From: Antedon mediterranea
Taxonomy: Eukaryota; Echinodermata; Crinoidea; Comatulida; Antedonidae
Direction: 5' to 3'
Length of the DNA: 64,000 bases
Assembly (NCBI RefSeq): GCF_964355755.1
Contig: NC_092680.1
Span: 1,837,001 to 1,901,000, forward strand
Shown here: positions 37,101 through 48,600 of the stretch, one piece after another
Layout of the letters: the number at the start of each line of letters is the position of its first letter
How positions within the stretch are numbered: the first letter of the stretch is position 1
Made by a program: the position numbers and the translations under genes
Notes under the pieces: model-generated
The model's input: the letters and a program-made list of their open reading frames with translations, nothing else
Told to the model about the DNA's origin: nothing
The model's database searches: none

Positions 37101-39647
37101 CTATCAAACTAGTTTGACAAAAAAAGTGGGATGATGTGCGCAAATACGGTAATGATATGACATCATCATGTCCATATATGGGCATATCATTTTTTTGTCA
37201 CATAAAATGTGATAGTGTAGACAGAGCTTTAGTACAGAGTGCGATAAATCTTCCCATAATGCATAAACAACATGTTCAATCTTACTAAAAAACAAATATA
37301 TTAAGTTTGATTTCAAGTGATATCTATCACGTGTCATTATCTCTATCTAGAAAAATGTCTTGTAGCACGAACGACTGTTTATACTTTGCTGTGTAGCAAG
37401 CAAGGCGACATGTTCTAAGTAGCATAATATTCTTACCAGATACCATTGTTTGGAAACGAAAACGTCATTGGATATGTCTCGTTTAGCTCTTGACTTGTGA
37501 ATTTGCTGTTCGAACCATTTCACCTAAACAAGAAACATTTTTACTTTTTTTATAATGTCACTGCTGCGTCGGTTTTGTTTTCACCTTATTGTAGGCCTAT
37601 ACCGTATTTATACTAATGATGATAAAAAAGAAACATTTCCCTGCCACGTAACATACACCTAAATGTGAAAGTTTACATAAGTCAACTGCAATTCGTGTAG
37701 TAGGCCTAGGCTACACAAATTAAAATCATAATTGAAAAAAAAGGGATACAAAAAGGATGAAAAAGAAGGCTAAACAAATCTCTAGGCCTATGATCATTCC
37801 ATACAACATTGATGTGGTGGTACAATCAGGGGGAGAGTGAACACTCCCTGGTACCCGGGAACTTAAGTCCCTGCTGGTACAATGTTTGTCTCATTTTATG
37901 AGCTTATATTGTATTTTTTAAAGTTATTTGGTGCTAGAACGGCCCCTGTATGAAAGTTCACCCTAACTAGGATGAAATAATAAAATAAATCATTCTTTTT
38001 ATTTCGTCAGGACATTTCAATTGCACGTATACACCCAATTATATATCCATCCAAAATAAAAAAAAAAACATAGCTAAATTTTATCTGTGTAGCCGATTAG
38101 TTTTTTAGTTATTTATTTAAAATTGGGCAAACTGCCAAGAAGGAACCATGATAGCATAGCTAAAGGCCTAACACAGAAGTTGAAAAGGAATATACAAATT
38201 CGTCAATAAGAAAACATACACTCAGATTCAACTAAAGCGTGGTTCCCATAGCGACGCAACGCAAGGACGTAACGCAACGCAAGTGAATTGACCAATCACA
38301 AGCGATGGCTTATTCGCTTGTGATTGATAACTGTCTATAACTTCGCTTGTCATTGGTTAAAACGCTTGCGTTGCGTTTACGTCCTTGCGTTACGTTCTAG
38401 TGGGAACCAATCTTTAGTTCTTTGCACCTAAACTGACTAAATGATGTCGACAAATTACATTTAGATTCATATTCATTCAACATTTATTTAGAAACAGTTC
38501 AAGAAATAAAAGAAGCATACATTTACAATAACTTAAATGGCAACAATAAATAAGAACTGTTTCAGGAATCGAAAAAGTATTACTAACAATGAGCTATATA
38601 ATTATTTTCTTTAAAAAAACTCCTTAAGCTCTGTGTCTAAACTTTTAAACTAGTTTGAAAAAAAGTGTGATGTGCCAAAATGTGGTGGTGATATGCCCAA
38701 ATATGGTAGTGATATGACATCATCATGTCCATATATGAGCACATCACATTTTTTGGCACATAAAGTTTGATAGTGTAGACAGAGCGTTAAACGATTATGC
38801 GTTTTTACGTTGACTTTCTTAAAACAAAACAAAAATATTTCTTTATCCATACCTGCGGCTCCTCTTTGATGTTGATATGTGCACCATCACTTGGTAAAAT
38901 AGATCTTTTGTTAATGTTGCCACGGGAATATAGGTAAAAATCATCGAGCGACCCAACCTATTTAATTTAACAAATTAAGACAAATATTTTGAATATAAAT
39001 ATTCGCTTTTATTTGATAAAAGAATGTTTTTTTTCTATTAGTATTTAAGTTAGCAATAGATAATGGCAGAAATGGTTTCAGGCGACAGATATATTTGTGT
39101 CAACTCTTCGGGTTCCAAACAAGTATGCCAATCAACTCAATTTCCCCGCTTAATAATAATAATAATAAACAGTATTTATATAGCGCGCCTAATTGATCAC
39201 TGACCCCTCTAGGTGCTTTACATAGGACCTTAACTAATGGTAATAAACTATCCCCCGCCGGACACCATTCCAGTATTTCTTAGTCGAGGTTTCGGGGATG
39301 GAGACAATCAATAATGTGAAAAAAAAAATGTAACTAAGCTTAACTATGCTTAACTAAGGTAAAACTATCCCCCGCCGGACACCATCCCGGTATTTCTGAG
39401 TCAAGGTTTCGGGGCCAATGTTACCAATGTTTCTTATCTGTAAACACATTAATGATTATGTAATTGTTGAACGTACCTGTCCGTGGAACTGGTACCCATA
39501 TTTGTCTGCCAATTCAGCAGCTGACTGCGAACCTCCAAGAACCTGGGCTGCATAATAGCTGGAGTAGGTGGTCAGACCAGCTAAACACTGACCATATTTA
39601 ACAGCAATCAATACAAGATAGCATATTACAGCAATAAGTCTATGCAT
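31199..39647 (-). CDS. Short furin-like proprotein convertase lacking the Cys-rich and membrane regions (tandem paralogue)
   Basis: Subtilisin/kexin-type convertase of 590 residues in 13 exons: 39477-39647, 38853-38957, 37437-37523, 36224-36352, 35705-35781, 35230-35318, 34799-34971, 34186-34395, 33527-33627, 33231-33331, 32293-32410, 31672-31997, 31199-31284. Leader, prodomain ending RAKR107, Asp150, His191, Asn292 and Ser364 are all present, so activity is expected. The P domain closes with [10 protein letters not shown] in the last exon, and 15 codons later comes TGA; there is no Cys-rich repeat or transmembrane segment. Exons 2, 5, 6, 7, 9 and 11 have exactly the lengths of the neighbouring long gene, showing tandem duplication. 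I chose the ATG at 39647 because it begins a hydrophobic leader and gives exon 1 nearly the paralogue's length; an in-frame ATG at 39710 would add 21 residues. Probably a soluble luminal or secreted protease (inference). Confidence 0.9.
32075..32231. mobile_element. MITE family 1 copy
   Basis: TAAAGCTCTGTCTACATCAA left end, ATGATGATGTCATATTACTA interior, two 21-bp units, and TATAGACAGAGC right end. Intron 11 of the short convertase. Confidence 0.8.
32512..33180. repeat. 51-bp minisatellite, about 13 units
   Basis: Unit GATAAACGAGAGGAGTTAGG, AACAGATGAATAAGTTACGA, TAAGTCACAAA; the first unit lacks some bases. It lies in intron 10 of the short convertase and ends 50 bases from exon 10. Confidence 0.93.
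35030..35182. mobile_element. MITE family 1 copy
   Basis: TTAAGGCCTTGTCTACACTA left end and GATAGTGTAGACAGATCTTA right end, with two to three 21-bp-type units between. TTAA borders both ends. Intron 6 of the short convertase. Confidence 0.8.
35915..36071. mobile_element. MITE family 2 copy
   Basis: GCTTGGTTCCCACGAGGACG left end and CTAGTGGGAATCAAAC right end with the ACGTAACGCAAC-type inverted interior. Intron 4 of the short convertase. Confidence 0.75.
36678..36706. repeat. TA dinucleotide repeat
   Basis: About 13 TA units, directly downstream of the hammerhead ribozyme on the minus strand. Confidence 0.9.
36710..36754 (-). ncRNA. Type I hammerhead ribozyme fold
   Basis: All parts of a hammerhead are in order on the minus strand. 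Stem I 5' strand CUGCA is at 36754-36750, core CUGACGA at 36749-36743, and stem II GAUCU-AAUA-AGAUC at 36742-36729 (5 perfect pairs, tetraloop). GAAA is at 36728-36725. Stem III is formed by ACA(G)...(C)UGU down to 36716. The cleavage triplet ends at C36715, and stem I's 3' strand UGCAG (36714-36710) pairs perfectly with CUGCA. Predicted cleavage is between 36715 and 36714. It lies in intron 3 of the short convertase, in the sense orientation. Such ribozymes are known in Penelope-like elements and retrozymes; activity here is predicted only. Confidence 0.8.
37086..37231. mobile_element. MITE family 1 copy
   Basis: AAGCTCTGTCTACACTATCA left end and GATAGTGTAGACAGAGCTTT right end; interior orientation is reversed relative to the copy at 32,075. 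Intron 3 of the short convertase. Confidence 0.8.
38233..38416. mobile_element. MITE family 2 copy, near-palindromic
   Basis: GGTTCCCATAGCGACGCAAC left end; GTTACGTTCTAGTGGGAACC right end. Interior arms AATCACAAGCGA and TCGCTTGTGATT extend the palindrome. Intron 2 of the short convertase. Confidence 0.8.
38623..38790. mobile_element. MITE family 1 copy
   Basis: TTAAGCTCTGTGTCTAAACT left end, GATAGTGTAGACAGAGCGTT right end, two 21-bp units (CCAAATATGGTAGTGATATG). Intron 2 of the short convertase, about 60 bases past its exon 2. Confidence 0.8.
39150..39432. mobile_element. Repeat with AATAATAACAGTATTTATATAGCGC head and duplicated block
   Basis: TAATAATAATAATAATAAAC, AGTATTTATATAGCGCGCC, then a block (ACTATCCCCCGCCGGACACC and GGTTTCGGGG) present twice, at about 39248-39298 and 39361-39412. 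The head is of a kind widespread in marine invertebrate genomes (from memory). Intron 1 of the short convertase. Confidence 0.45.
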
Positions 39648-39865
39648 TTTGTAAGACGTGCTCAAAGGTACCGTGTTCGCGTAACAGGTCGGTTGACGTC
39701 GAGTTGGCAAAAGACTTCATAATCAGGTAGCTGGGTACGTATATCAATTTTACATCAATCATAATGTACTGTTGATTGCAAAGGGCATAAGATACAAATT
39801 CCACAAGCCAGGTATAAATAATGAAACGTCAATCAAACATCATAAAAGAGGGCGCGAAGGTGTAA

Positions 39866-40016
39866 TTAAGCTCTGTCTACACTATCAAACTAGTTTGACA
39901 AAACCCAAATATGGTAGTGGTATGTCCAAATATGGTAGTGATATGACATTACCATGTCCATATACGGGCACATAACTTTTTTTGTCACATGAAGTTTGAT
40001 AGTCTGGTCAAGGCTT
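39866..40016. mobile_element. MITE family 1 copy
   Basis: AAGCTCTGTCTACACTATCA left end and a slightly mutated GATAGTCTGGTCAAGGC right end; two 21-bp units. Upstream of the short convertase's start. Confidence 0.75.
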
Positions 40017-41122
40017 TTTAGAGATACGACTGTAGTTTCAAATTAGAACATTTAATTTATTCCAAGCGACGAGTTTCTTCAAACTTTGATCGATCATTTT
40101 TATGAGGAATACACCTAAAACAAACAAAATATATTCGCGATTCTAGTCAGTCATTAGTCGTATATAATATAAACGCCTTTTGGGCTACGGTGGTGCAGTA
40201 TTTTTTACCCATAACCAGCTCCTCAGAGACATGAAAATCAAACACGGAACACGATATTTTAGTAGAAACCCATAAGTACATTTTTCTAATACACGTTTAA
40301 TATAGGAATATCAATTAACAAACAATATAATATATAAAATTGTATACTTTACTATTATTATATAAATATGCTACTATAAAATATAACACCTTCTAAAAGA
40401 GTCAGACTTTTTCTAAACATACATAATAATTTTCTTTAATATAACGGATTCCAGGTTGGATTTAAAGGGCTGTCATAATTCGCTATAAATAAGCCACTTG
40501 AGATGTATTCAGGTAAATATATGTAGATATTTAAATTGCTCATTTTAAACAACTCAAACAGAAAATAATTTTATATGAGCCTCGGGGATTGTCACTGTTT
40601 GGAAGCGAGAACAAATCTGTATGTAATTCTGTAAATGTCCAACAGTTGGATTAACTAAAATATTCACATATTGAATGCAAATAATTGTGTAATTGCATCA
40701 AAATTTAGCAGAATTTAGAGGTAACAAATCTATACCCTACGCATATACCGTATGTACCCTACGCATATACCGTATGTACCCTACGCATATACCGTATGTA
40801 CCCTACGCATATACCGTATGTACCCTACGCATATACCGTATGTACCCTACGCATATACCGTATGTACCCTACGCATATACCGTATGTACCATACGCATAT
40901 ACCGTATGTACCCTACGCATATACCGTATGTACCCTACGCATATACCGTATGTACCATACGCATATACCGTATGTACCATACGCATATATCGCATGTACC
41001 CTACGCATATACTGTGTATACAGTGAAAAATATTTGGTTAAAGCAGGGAACCCTGGTTAAAGATAGTTAATCAAACCTTATACCTGAAGATATATATATA
41101 TCTATTACTAATTAGTACTAGG
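40017..41122. other. Intergenic, short convertase to MAPK6-like
   Basis: AT-rich; holds only the 22-bp minisatellite. The region just below 41123 is the MAPK6-like 3' flank; no canonical polyadenylation hexamer was obvious before the satellite. Confidence 0.5.
40730..41027. repeat. 22-bp minisatellite, about 13 units
   Basis: Unit TACCCTACGCATATACCGTA plus TG, with CCATAC variants. As 22 is not divisible by three, the frames cycle, giving three short overlapping false ORFs. Located between the MAPK6-like 3' end and the short convertase's 5' end. Confidence 0.93.
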
Positions 41123-44100
41123 TCAATGGAACTTTCCTCTCTGATTTGGAGACGATTTCTTGCGTTTAGGCCGAACACTCTTGTCTTTAGGAGAAGTATT
41201 CTTTGCTAACCGTGAAGGACTGGTACTAAGGAATGGCTGGACTGGTATTTCTATACGAAGAGGTCGAGACATTTCTGCTGCACTATTAGAAGCATCGAAC
41301 AACGCTCTGTGACGTATCGCGTATTCCTGCTTTAAACGTTCGTTTAGCTTCTTGTTAATTTTAGATAGGGCAGTACAATTGCACTCTCTTTGGTGTCCAT
41401 CGGTGCGGCATGAGGACCCACAACAGTGCTCTGAAACATGCACTCTTTGCGGTAAAGATTGTAAGTTACTTCGTTCAATTCTTGGAGGAAGTGAAAGACA
41501 GTCATCGAGGGTCTTCTCACGTACAACCGGGCCAACGCTCAAAGTAGGGCTTTTATGCTTCTGTCTGACACTTCTGTCCACTTTACTTTTTGATAAATCT
41601 ACAACAAAAGCCTTCTCCGTTTGATCATTAGCTTGTTCATTACCTTTGTTCTTCATAGAGTTTTCTAGATTGGTAGATCGATTCTCCACTACCTTCTCCA
41701 GTTGTTTTTTTTCTGTTGGCAATTCTCTTTCCAGCTCTTCAATTATTTTTTCTTGCTGACCTTCAATTAGTTGATTCCTTTCTTTCTTATTTTTTTTACA
41801 TTTTTCATTCATTTGTGATTGTTTATTTTTTCTGCAGTTGCTGTTTGAATTATCACTTTTGTCACTATCAGAATCTGAATTATTTAATATAATATGCGAC
41901 TGACTATCGTGAACGCTTGTTTCCAAACTTTTTAATCTGTTATCCTCAAATAATTTGATTCTTGCTGCTTTCTTTTCTTCATCCGTTTGGTGATTCTTTT
42001 CCGTGATTTCTTCTGGAACCTGTACTTTCATTTTTGTACCCTCATCAACTTTCTCATTCTTATACTCCTTGGTCTGCATGTCTTCAACAACATTGTCAAC
42101 AACTGGTTCATTTATCAACTCTTCCGCCGCAACATTATCGTCCTCTTTGACATCCTTTTCATCAATCTCTTCTTTACTATACCATTCCAGTTCATCGTCA
42201 GTTTTCTCCAGTTCATCTTTATTACTGGAATCGCTCTTTTCTGACAAGTCTTCCTTTTCACTATCATCGTCTTCCTCTTTGAACTCCTCCAGACTTAACT
42301 CATCAATATCCTTTTCAAAATCACTGAACCTGTCCTGCATGTCTGTTTCAAAGTCCAACAAATTACTTGATCTCTCCAGCTTCAACTCAAATGCAGTCTC
42401 GATTTCTTGTTCATCTGTTGGTGTAACTTTATCCATTGTATGGGTTGTTCCTGTCAAGATAACTTTTCTCAGAGTTGTTGGAGACACAATTACAACTTCA
42501 TCTTCAACCTTGAAAACATAATCTGCTGTCTTCTCATCTTGTGGATCTGAGAAGACTTTGAGGTAAGGGTGAGCTAACGCTTCTTTGGCTGAAATTCTGG
42601 ATTGAGGACAAAACACTAGTAGCCTCTGTATTAGATGTAAAGCTGAAATCGAAATGAAGACAATTTGTATGAATTAATATAAATGAAAACATTTATGTTG
42701 TAAGCAAAAATGTTAACTACAATTGTTAATTTGTGATTAGAGTGGAGTTTAAACAAGTTGTTTTTTTCTGGTTTCCTTTTACAACAATGACAGCTGGGAA
42801 AGCGATGCCCTGTTATGTTAGAGTAGTTGATAACACAGGATTCCAATGAGAAAGAATGTACTTGTACTCATAGGAGGTGAGAGATGTTTTTTCAACCTAA
42901 ATATATTCTACCCTCATCTACCTATAGTACTACAATAACAGTATAAAAACTGAAAAAAAGCACCTTGTTTATCATTTATTGGGACAAGTTCACATAGAGG
43001 TCGTTTTGCAACTCCATTATAGTTCTTGAGCAGCTTGCTTGGTAGCGTACATATTATGTCATTAATGTCGGACTCGGTCAATGGCACAGAGTCCAAAATC
43101 AATCCCATCAGTTCTAGATCATGTTCTCCTGCAAATAGCATCTTGCCAGTCAGCATCTCTGCCACAATACAGCCCACAGCCCACATGTCAATTGCTTTAT
43201 CATATTCTTGGGGATGTAGCATCAACTCAGGTGAGCGATAGCATCTTGTTGTTATGTTGTCTGTCAAATGACCCTTTAAAGAATATATTTAAAACAATGA
43301 CATAAATAATTAACTAAAGCTCTCTATACACTATCAAACTTTATGTAACAAAAAAAAATGTGATGTGCCCATTTATGAACACAGGATTGACACTATAGTG
43401 TTGATTTATGAACATGATGATATCATTTGCTTTTGATTGTTTTGTTTGGGGTCCCTGACACAAGCTTTGCTTTTTTGGTGACGCCACCATTTTGGAAATA
43501 AATGTTGATTTTGATTGGTTGATATCACTACCGTATTTAGGGCACATCACACTTTTTTTCTCAAGTTTAGTTTGATAGTGTAGACAGGGCTTTAGTCACT
43601 CAATAAATACAGTAGAACCTCTTACTTTAGGACATCTTTATTCAGGGGACACCACTATATACAGTAATAAGTAAAAGGAACAATAAGAGATGTTTTAACA
43701 CTATGGTTAATCCATTCATATCACACAAGCAGACTGTTAAGCAAGAGAGGCATGCATATGTCAGAGCTGATTACATTACAAAACAAAAATTGGACAATAA
43801 GTTGCTTACAATTATAATAGATAATATATTATATATATTACTATACAAAAGAGTAACATACCTTATGGCAGTAGAGAGGATCAATAACCCTTGCCAAACC
43901 AAAATCACCAATCTTCAAGGTCAAATCATTATTATTAACAAACAGATTGCTAGGTTTCAAATCACGGTGTACAACATTCGCACTATGCAAATACTTAAGT
44001 CCGCGAAGTATTTGATACGTAAATAACTTAACGTGCTCAGGTTTTAAGCACTCACTATCAATAACTTGTTTCAGATCAACGTCGCAAAGTTCTTGAACAA

Positions 44101-44401
44101 TGTAGATTTGCTCTCTGATTTTTTTATCTCCGTCATCTGTTGTGGGCAAAAATACATCTAAGATTTTTACTATGTTGTCATGTTCAAGTTGGCGTAAAAT
44201 GCGGACTTCTCTGAGGGCGGATTTGCGATCTTTCATATTGTTCAGCAATACTTTTTTAATAGCAACATTTTTATCGCATTCAGTGTCCAGGGCGGAGACT
44301 GTTAAACCCGACGACCCACTGCCAAGAAATTTAAGACTGCAAAACCTAGAACTAACATGAAAACTTTCATCAAAACATGAAGTCCTTTCCAGTTCTGCCA
44401 T
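41123..44401 (-). CDS. MAPK6: Atypical MAP kinase, ERK3/ERK4 (MAPK6/MAPK4) type
   Basis: Protein kinase of 789 residues in three coding exons: 43862-44401, 42964-43273, 41123-42642. Glycine loop GSGSSG 27-32, VAIKK with Lys49, helix-C Glu65, HRDLKPSN (Asp147) and DFG (Asp166) are intact. After the kinase domain comes FKVEDE (327-332), matching the FRIEDE motif by which ERK3/ERK4 bind MK5, then a long acidic, Lys-rich low-complexity tail ending in a basic stretch (RPKRKK). These features and total length fit ERK3 rather than ERK1/2. The activation loop reads GHLTDN where ERK3 has SEG, and SPE where ERK3/4 have SPR. The start codon lies two bases after a pyrimidine-rich CAG acceptor in CCATGG context, so a non-coding first exon lies upstream. 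The donor of exon 2 (GTGCTT) is weak. Human ERK3 is unstable and MK5-linked; the same role here is inference. Confidence 0.9.
43313..43595. mobile_element. MITE family 1 copy with an internal insertion
   Basis: AAAGCTCTCTATACACTATC left end, GATAGTGTAGACAGGGC right end. About 130 bp of unrelated sequence (about 43378-43520) enlarges the interior. Intron 1 (coding) of the MAPK6-like gene. Confidence 0.7.
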
Positions 44402-45618
44402 GGCTGAGGAGAATGAAATAAAAAACTTAATTATAATTACTGTAATAAGTAACATTTTTTTGCAATTTAAATTTAAAATAGGTGCATTATTTATCATCAG
44501 TTCAAACCATCAAAACAATATGATATAATAACGCACATTATGATTACTAAATAATTTTGTAACCTCCTATTTTAACAACCTACCACTAGACTACCCTATC
44601 TCAGCGGAGAGTTGGCATTGGTACGCGAGTTGGTTTGGGTACGATTTGACCAGCACCCAGAGAGAAGGTCCAGCAAGCCGCCTACTAGGCTTAATAAACT
44701 AGAGGCAGAGCCCAGGTCTAGCTACGCTAGCTTAAATGGCGTGATTGAGAATGATTAAATATATAATTCGTACAGTTGCTGAATTATATACTAAGAAAAT
44801 TGAACTATTAAAATAATAAATGTACAAATAAATATTATTGGAAGCCTGATTCCTAGTTTTTAAGCTAAAGTTTTATTACCATCCGCCCTTCTTTCCTCGT
44901 TACGACAAAAACAAACACCGACAAGAAAAATTAAATAACAACTTAAAACTATGGGAGGCCATTAGGGTCATAGTTATAACGTGGTTGCTGCGGCTACGTT
45001 CACATGGTGCGGTGGCTGTTTATCGTACGGTGCGATCACACACACGTTTTGTATGAAATCTGAAATACGTTTAATAATGCGTGTGTTCTATTCTTTAAAA
45101 CTTTTCACAATTTTTTATAAAGCCACAAGACCGGAATTCGGGATCAGTGTGAATGTACTTAAATTTTTTCAGAGTCGACTGAAAACAAATCAAACAACCA
45201 CATCGGAATAAGTAAAACAAAATAATGAAATATATATAGCATTATATTTTTTATTAATCATCTATTCAACAAGTCAATTTAAATCAAAATTTAAAAATTC
45301 CTTATTTTCCGCTATCTGGAAAATTTGTGTTAGATTTAATAAAATATGTTTATTTTAGTTAAAAATATACATTCAGTTTATACAGTAATAAAATCATATG
45401 ACTTTCTATAATTTAAAGAAGTGTCTGATCAAGGCAGAAGTCATACAAAGCATACATTGTGATTGGTTCTATGAAGCTGTTCAATCGACCAATCAGGACT
45501 CGGTTAGCATCTTCTACTCGCAAATGTCTGATCATAAAAAGGATATATATCAATCATGGCATAAATTAGTACCATCAAGTTTTATTTATAGCTTGAAGGC
45601 TTTTTGGCACAATGTCTT
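44402..45618. other. MAPK6-like 5' flank and DOLK 3' flank
   Basis: The MAPK6-like non-coding first exon must lie here or beyond; the CG-containing stretch 44,980-45,060 is a candidate promoter. No further gene recognised. Confidence 0.4.
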
Positions 45619-48600
45619 TCAAACGATATTCTTTAATGCACAGAACATGGATGACATGAATAGAGGCAAGATGAGGTTGTCAATCTGTGATGTGAATGCC
45701 TCCAGTAGACTTGTAAGCAATACAACAGCTGTCATTGCTGTCCAACTGTACTGACTGTCTAATGTAGTAGAAATGGCACTAAAGACGTAGCAAGCTGCTA
45801 GTTGGGTTACAACAGCTGCCAGCGTTCCTTCAATCGTCTTTACAGTTTCAGCTAAAATTATAAAAGTAACATCCATATCAATCATAACATTGATAATCAA
45901 TCATAACGTAAAAGGATAAGTTGTATTTACTAGATAAGAAAATAAAAATGTAGTACTCACCAGACCACCTATGTTTACCATATTTAGAACCAATGACAGA
46001 AGCAGCTGTGTCGCCAATACCTAGTGAGATAACACCGCTGAACAATACCAAACCTGCTGCAAAAATAACAACTGCATTGTTTATACGGATGTTAAGAAAA
46101 GTCCTAGATGTCAGTTGGAGGTACCTATGACTAAAGCTCTGTCTACACTATCAAACTTTATGTGATGTGCCCATAATAATATGGACAGGATGATGTCACA
46201 TCACTACCATATTTGGGCATATCACTACCATTGGGCAAATCACACTTTTTTTGTCAAACTTGTTTGATAGTGTAGACAGAGCTTAAGAATCACAGATGTT
46301 CCAAACTTCATTTTGGTGGGCATTGAATATTAATGCTAGACCACACATACTCTAATAATTTGAGGTACACATATATAATGCATGTTTACCTTGAGTTGAT
46401 GGAACATGCTGATAGAGCCAGACAGGTATTGAGAAGCCTAGAAGCAGATAAATGTGTGTTAGAATAACCATTCCTGAATCACGCTTATCCACAAACACAG
46501 AGAATGCTTCATGTAGAAGACTTCCAAATGGCTCAATCCTGAACACACGTATAATCTGTAATAACAATTTTTAAAATTAATAAAAAAAATGTTTTTCTTT
46601 TTTTTATCTATCTTTTTTTTTTATTTATTTTGTTTACATTTTTTTAAAATTAATTTTTTTAATTTCTTTTTTTTTAAATTTCATGTGGTTTTTATATTAA
46701 AAAATATAAAAAAGATACATTTTAAAATATAAAAGGGTCTTGAACTATTTACACGTACCTCAAGAAGAATAAAGATAAATAAGGCTCCTGTTGATGCTAG
46801 ATATGTCACTTCCACATCCAGCATAATGCCTGGAACATATATCAACACAGCTATCACATGGAAATATTTACGAACAATCGTTGATGATGATTCTGTTGCG
46901 TACACAATCAGTGACGCTAATAAGACCAAGATTACCCATGATGCAATCAGCAAGATCTGTATAAAAAGTATAGTACGATAACATTTTAAAATAAAAAAAT
47001 TTATTTGTTTGAGGTATCACTGCAACACATTGCACATTGTTTATTATATTGTTGGATGTAAACTTGTCCCACTTCTAAATTTCTTGGCACCTTGTAGGAT
47101 ACAATCTAGGGTCTAGTTATCTAAGTAACACATTGCCAACTATCTATTACTTACTCTTATATTTGTTTCAAAGACAAATTTCAATCCCCAAAGGATAACA
47201 AATTCACCAAGCAAGTATGAAAGAACAGGAAAAAGAACAAGAATGACGACTGAACATGTGACTGCATAGAAAATAATCATCCTCCACCAATGATGACTTG
47301 AAGCTGACAATCTAGAAAATAATATTATAATAATCTATTATTATTATTTATATACCTTGAGGCTAAAATTACTGACAATAAAAAGAAAAAGTTAAATTTA
47401 TAAGTTGTTTTATATTTGTAACAGTTTCCCTTTAGTGGTTATCAATATCGGTTTTTAGGTGCAGTTATGTGTTATGTTTCAATGGTAAAAACAGAAAACT
47501 TTAATAATGGTTTTTAATCTTAGATAATATCATTTGAAAACGTTTTTGGTTTGGGCCAATAATAAAACTAGGTCAACCAGCAAGCATCTATTCCATGACT
47601 CAAAAATCAGTTTAATATAGAAGCTACTCAATGACTAATCTGGGTTCTGATGGATGGAGTTTTGACTTAATATTAGTAAAAAGATAAATAGTTTGGCACA
47701 TATGGCGTTTCGTACATACACTACTTGATCTTGTAAACTGTATTTTTCAGACAAAAATTGAAACATCTAATATATGGACTAATATAAAGAAGACAATAAA
47801 TACATACTTGGGGCAAGTTTACTAAATGACCAGAATTTCAGACATTAAACTGAAAAGATACACAAAATGTTGAGAAGCGAAGTTTTATTAAAGATATTGT
47901 ATTTTACTTACTTTTTCAAATGCTTTTCAGATTTCTTATTTTTACCCTTATCATTCAGAATGAACAAGACAATTGCAAAGCAAATGCATACTACTAATGC
48001 TCCATGAACCAAAACCTAATAAAATAGCAACACTTTGTAAACATACTGTGTATCCAAATACAGGAACTCCTTCATTTCTCTCTGTACTAATGCCTACTGC
48101 AACTAATTAAACATTATATAATTGTTTTAGTATTCCACACCAAGGATAAGTCCTTGAGGTGGGCCTTCTGGTGGTGAATTGGGCAGTATACCGGGAGACA
48201 ATCCCCTACTATTTTCAAAGAGTGAACTGCAATCTTGAACATGCACATGAGCCATGTTGCAGCTTAACAACTCATCCGAAAGACGATGCACTATCTGCAT
48301 GCATTCCAACTCATCAGTTGAAACACGCAGAGAGCGACAATAGAATTCAAACCATGGTGGACCAAAGGAAACATATGGTCTGTCACGGTTCAGCACACAC
48401 CACAGTGACTAAAGCGCCGTCTGAACTATCAAACTAGTGTGATATGCCCAAATATGGTAGTGATATGACATCATCATGTCCTAATATGGGAATTTTTTGT
48501 CACAAGTTTGATAGTGTAGACTGAGCTTAACACAAGTTTACTCAACTGCGCTATATATTGCTCTCTTACCTGTAAACAAGCATAGAGTGGACTTATTGAA

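Noticed and set aside
39648-39710. Upstream in-frame ATG of the short convertase
   Set aside because: It would bury the hydrophobic leader behind 21 polar residues; the ATG at 39647 gives exon 1 nearly the paralogue's length. Not excluded.
40693-41070. 125-codon ORF of Tyr-, Pro- and Val-rich repeats
   Set aside because: Product of the 22-bp minisatellite cycling through frames.
42003-42521. 172-codon Ser-rich plus ORF
   Set aside because: Antisense shadow of the acidic Glu/Lys/Ser-rich MAPK6-like tail, which has clear family support on the minus strand.
44402-44497. In-frame N-terminal extension with a signal-like hydrophobic stretch before the kinase start
   Set aside because: A strong pyrimidine-AG acceptor at 44404-44405 precedes ATG 44401 in CCATGG context. 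The extension is intron sequence, and ERK3-type kinases have no leader.
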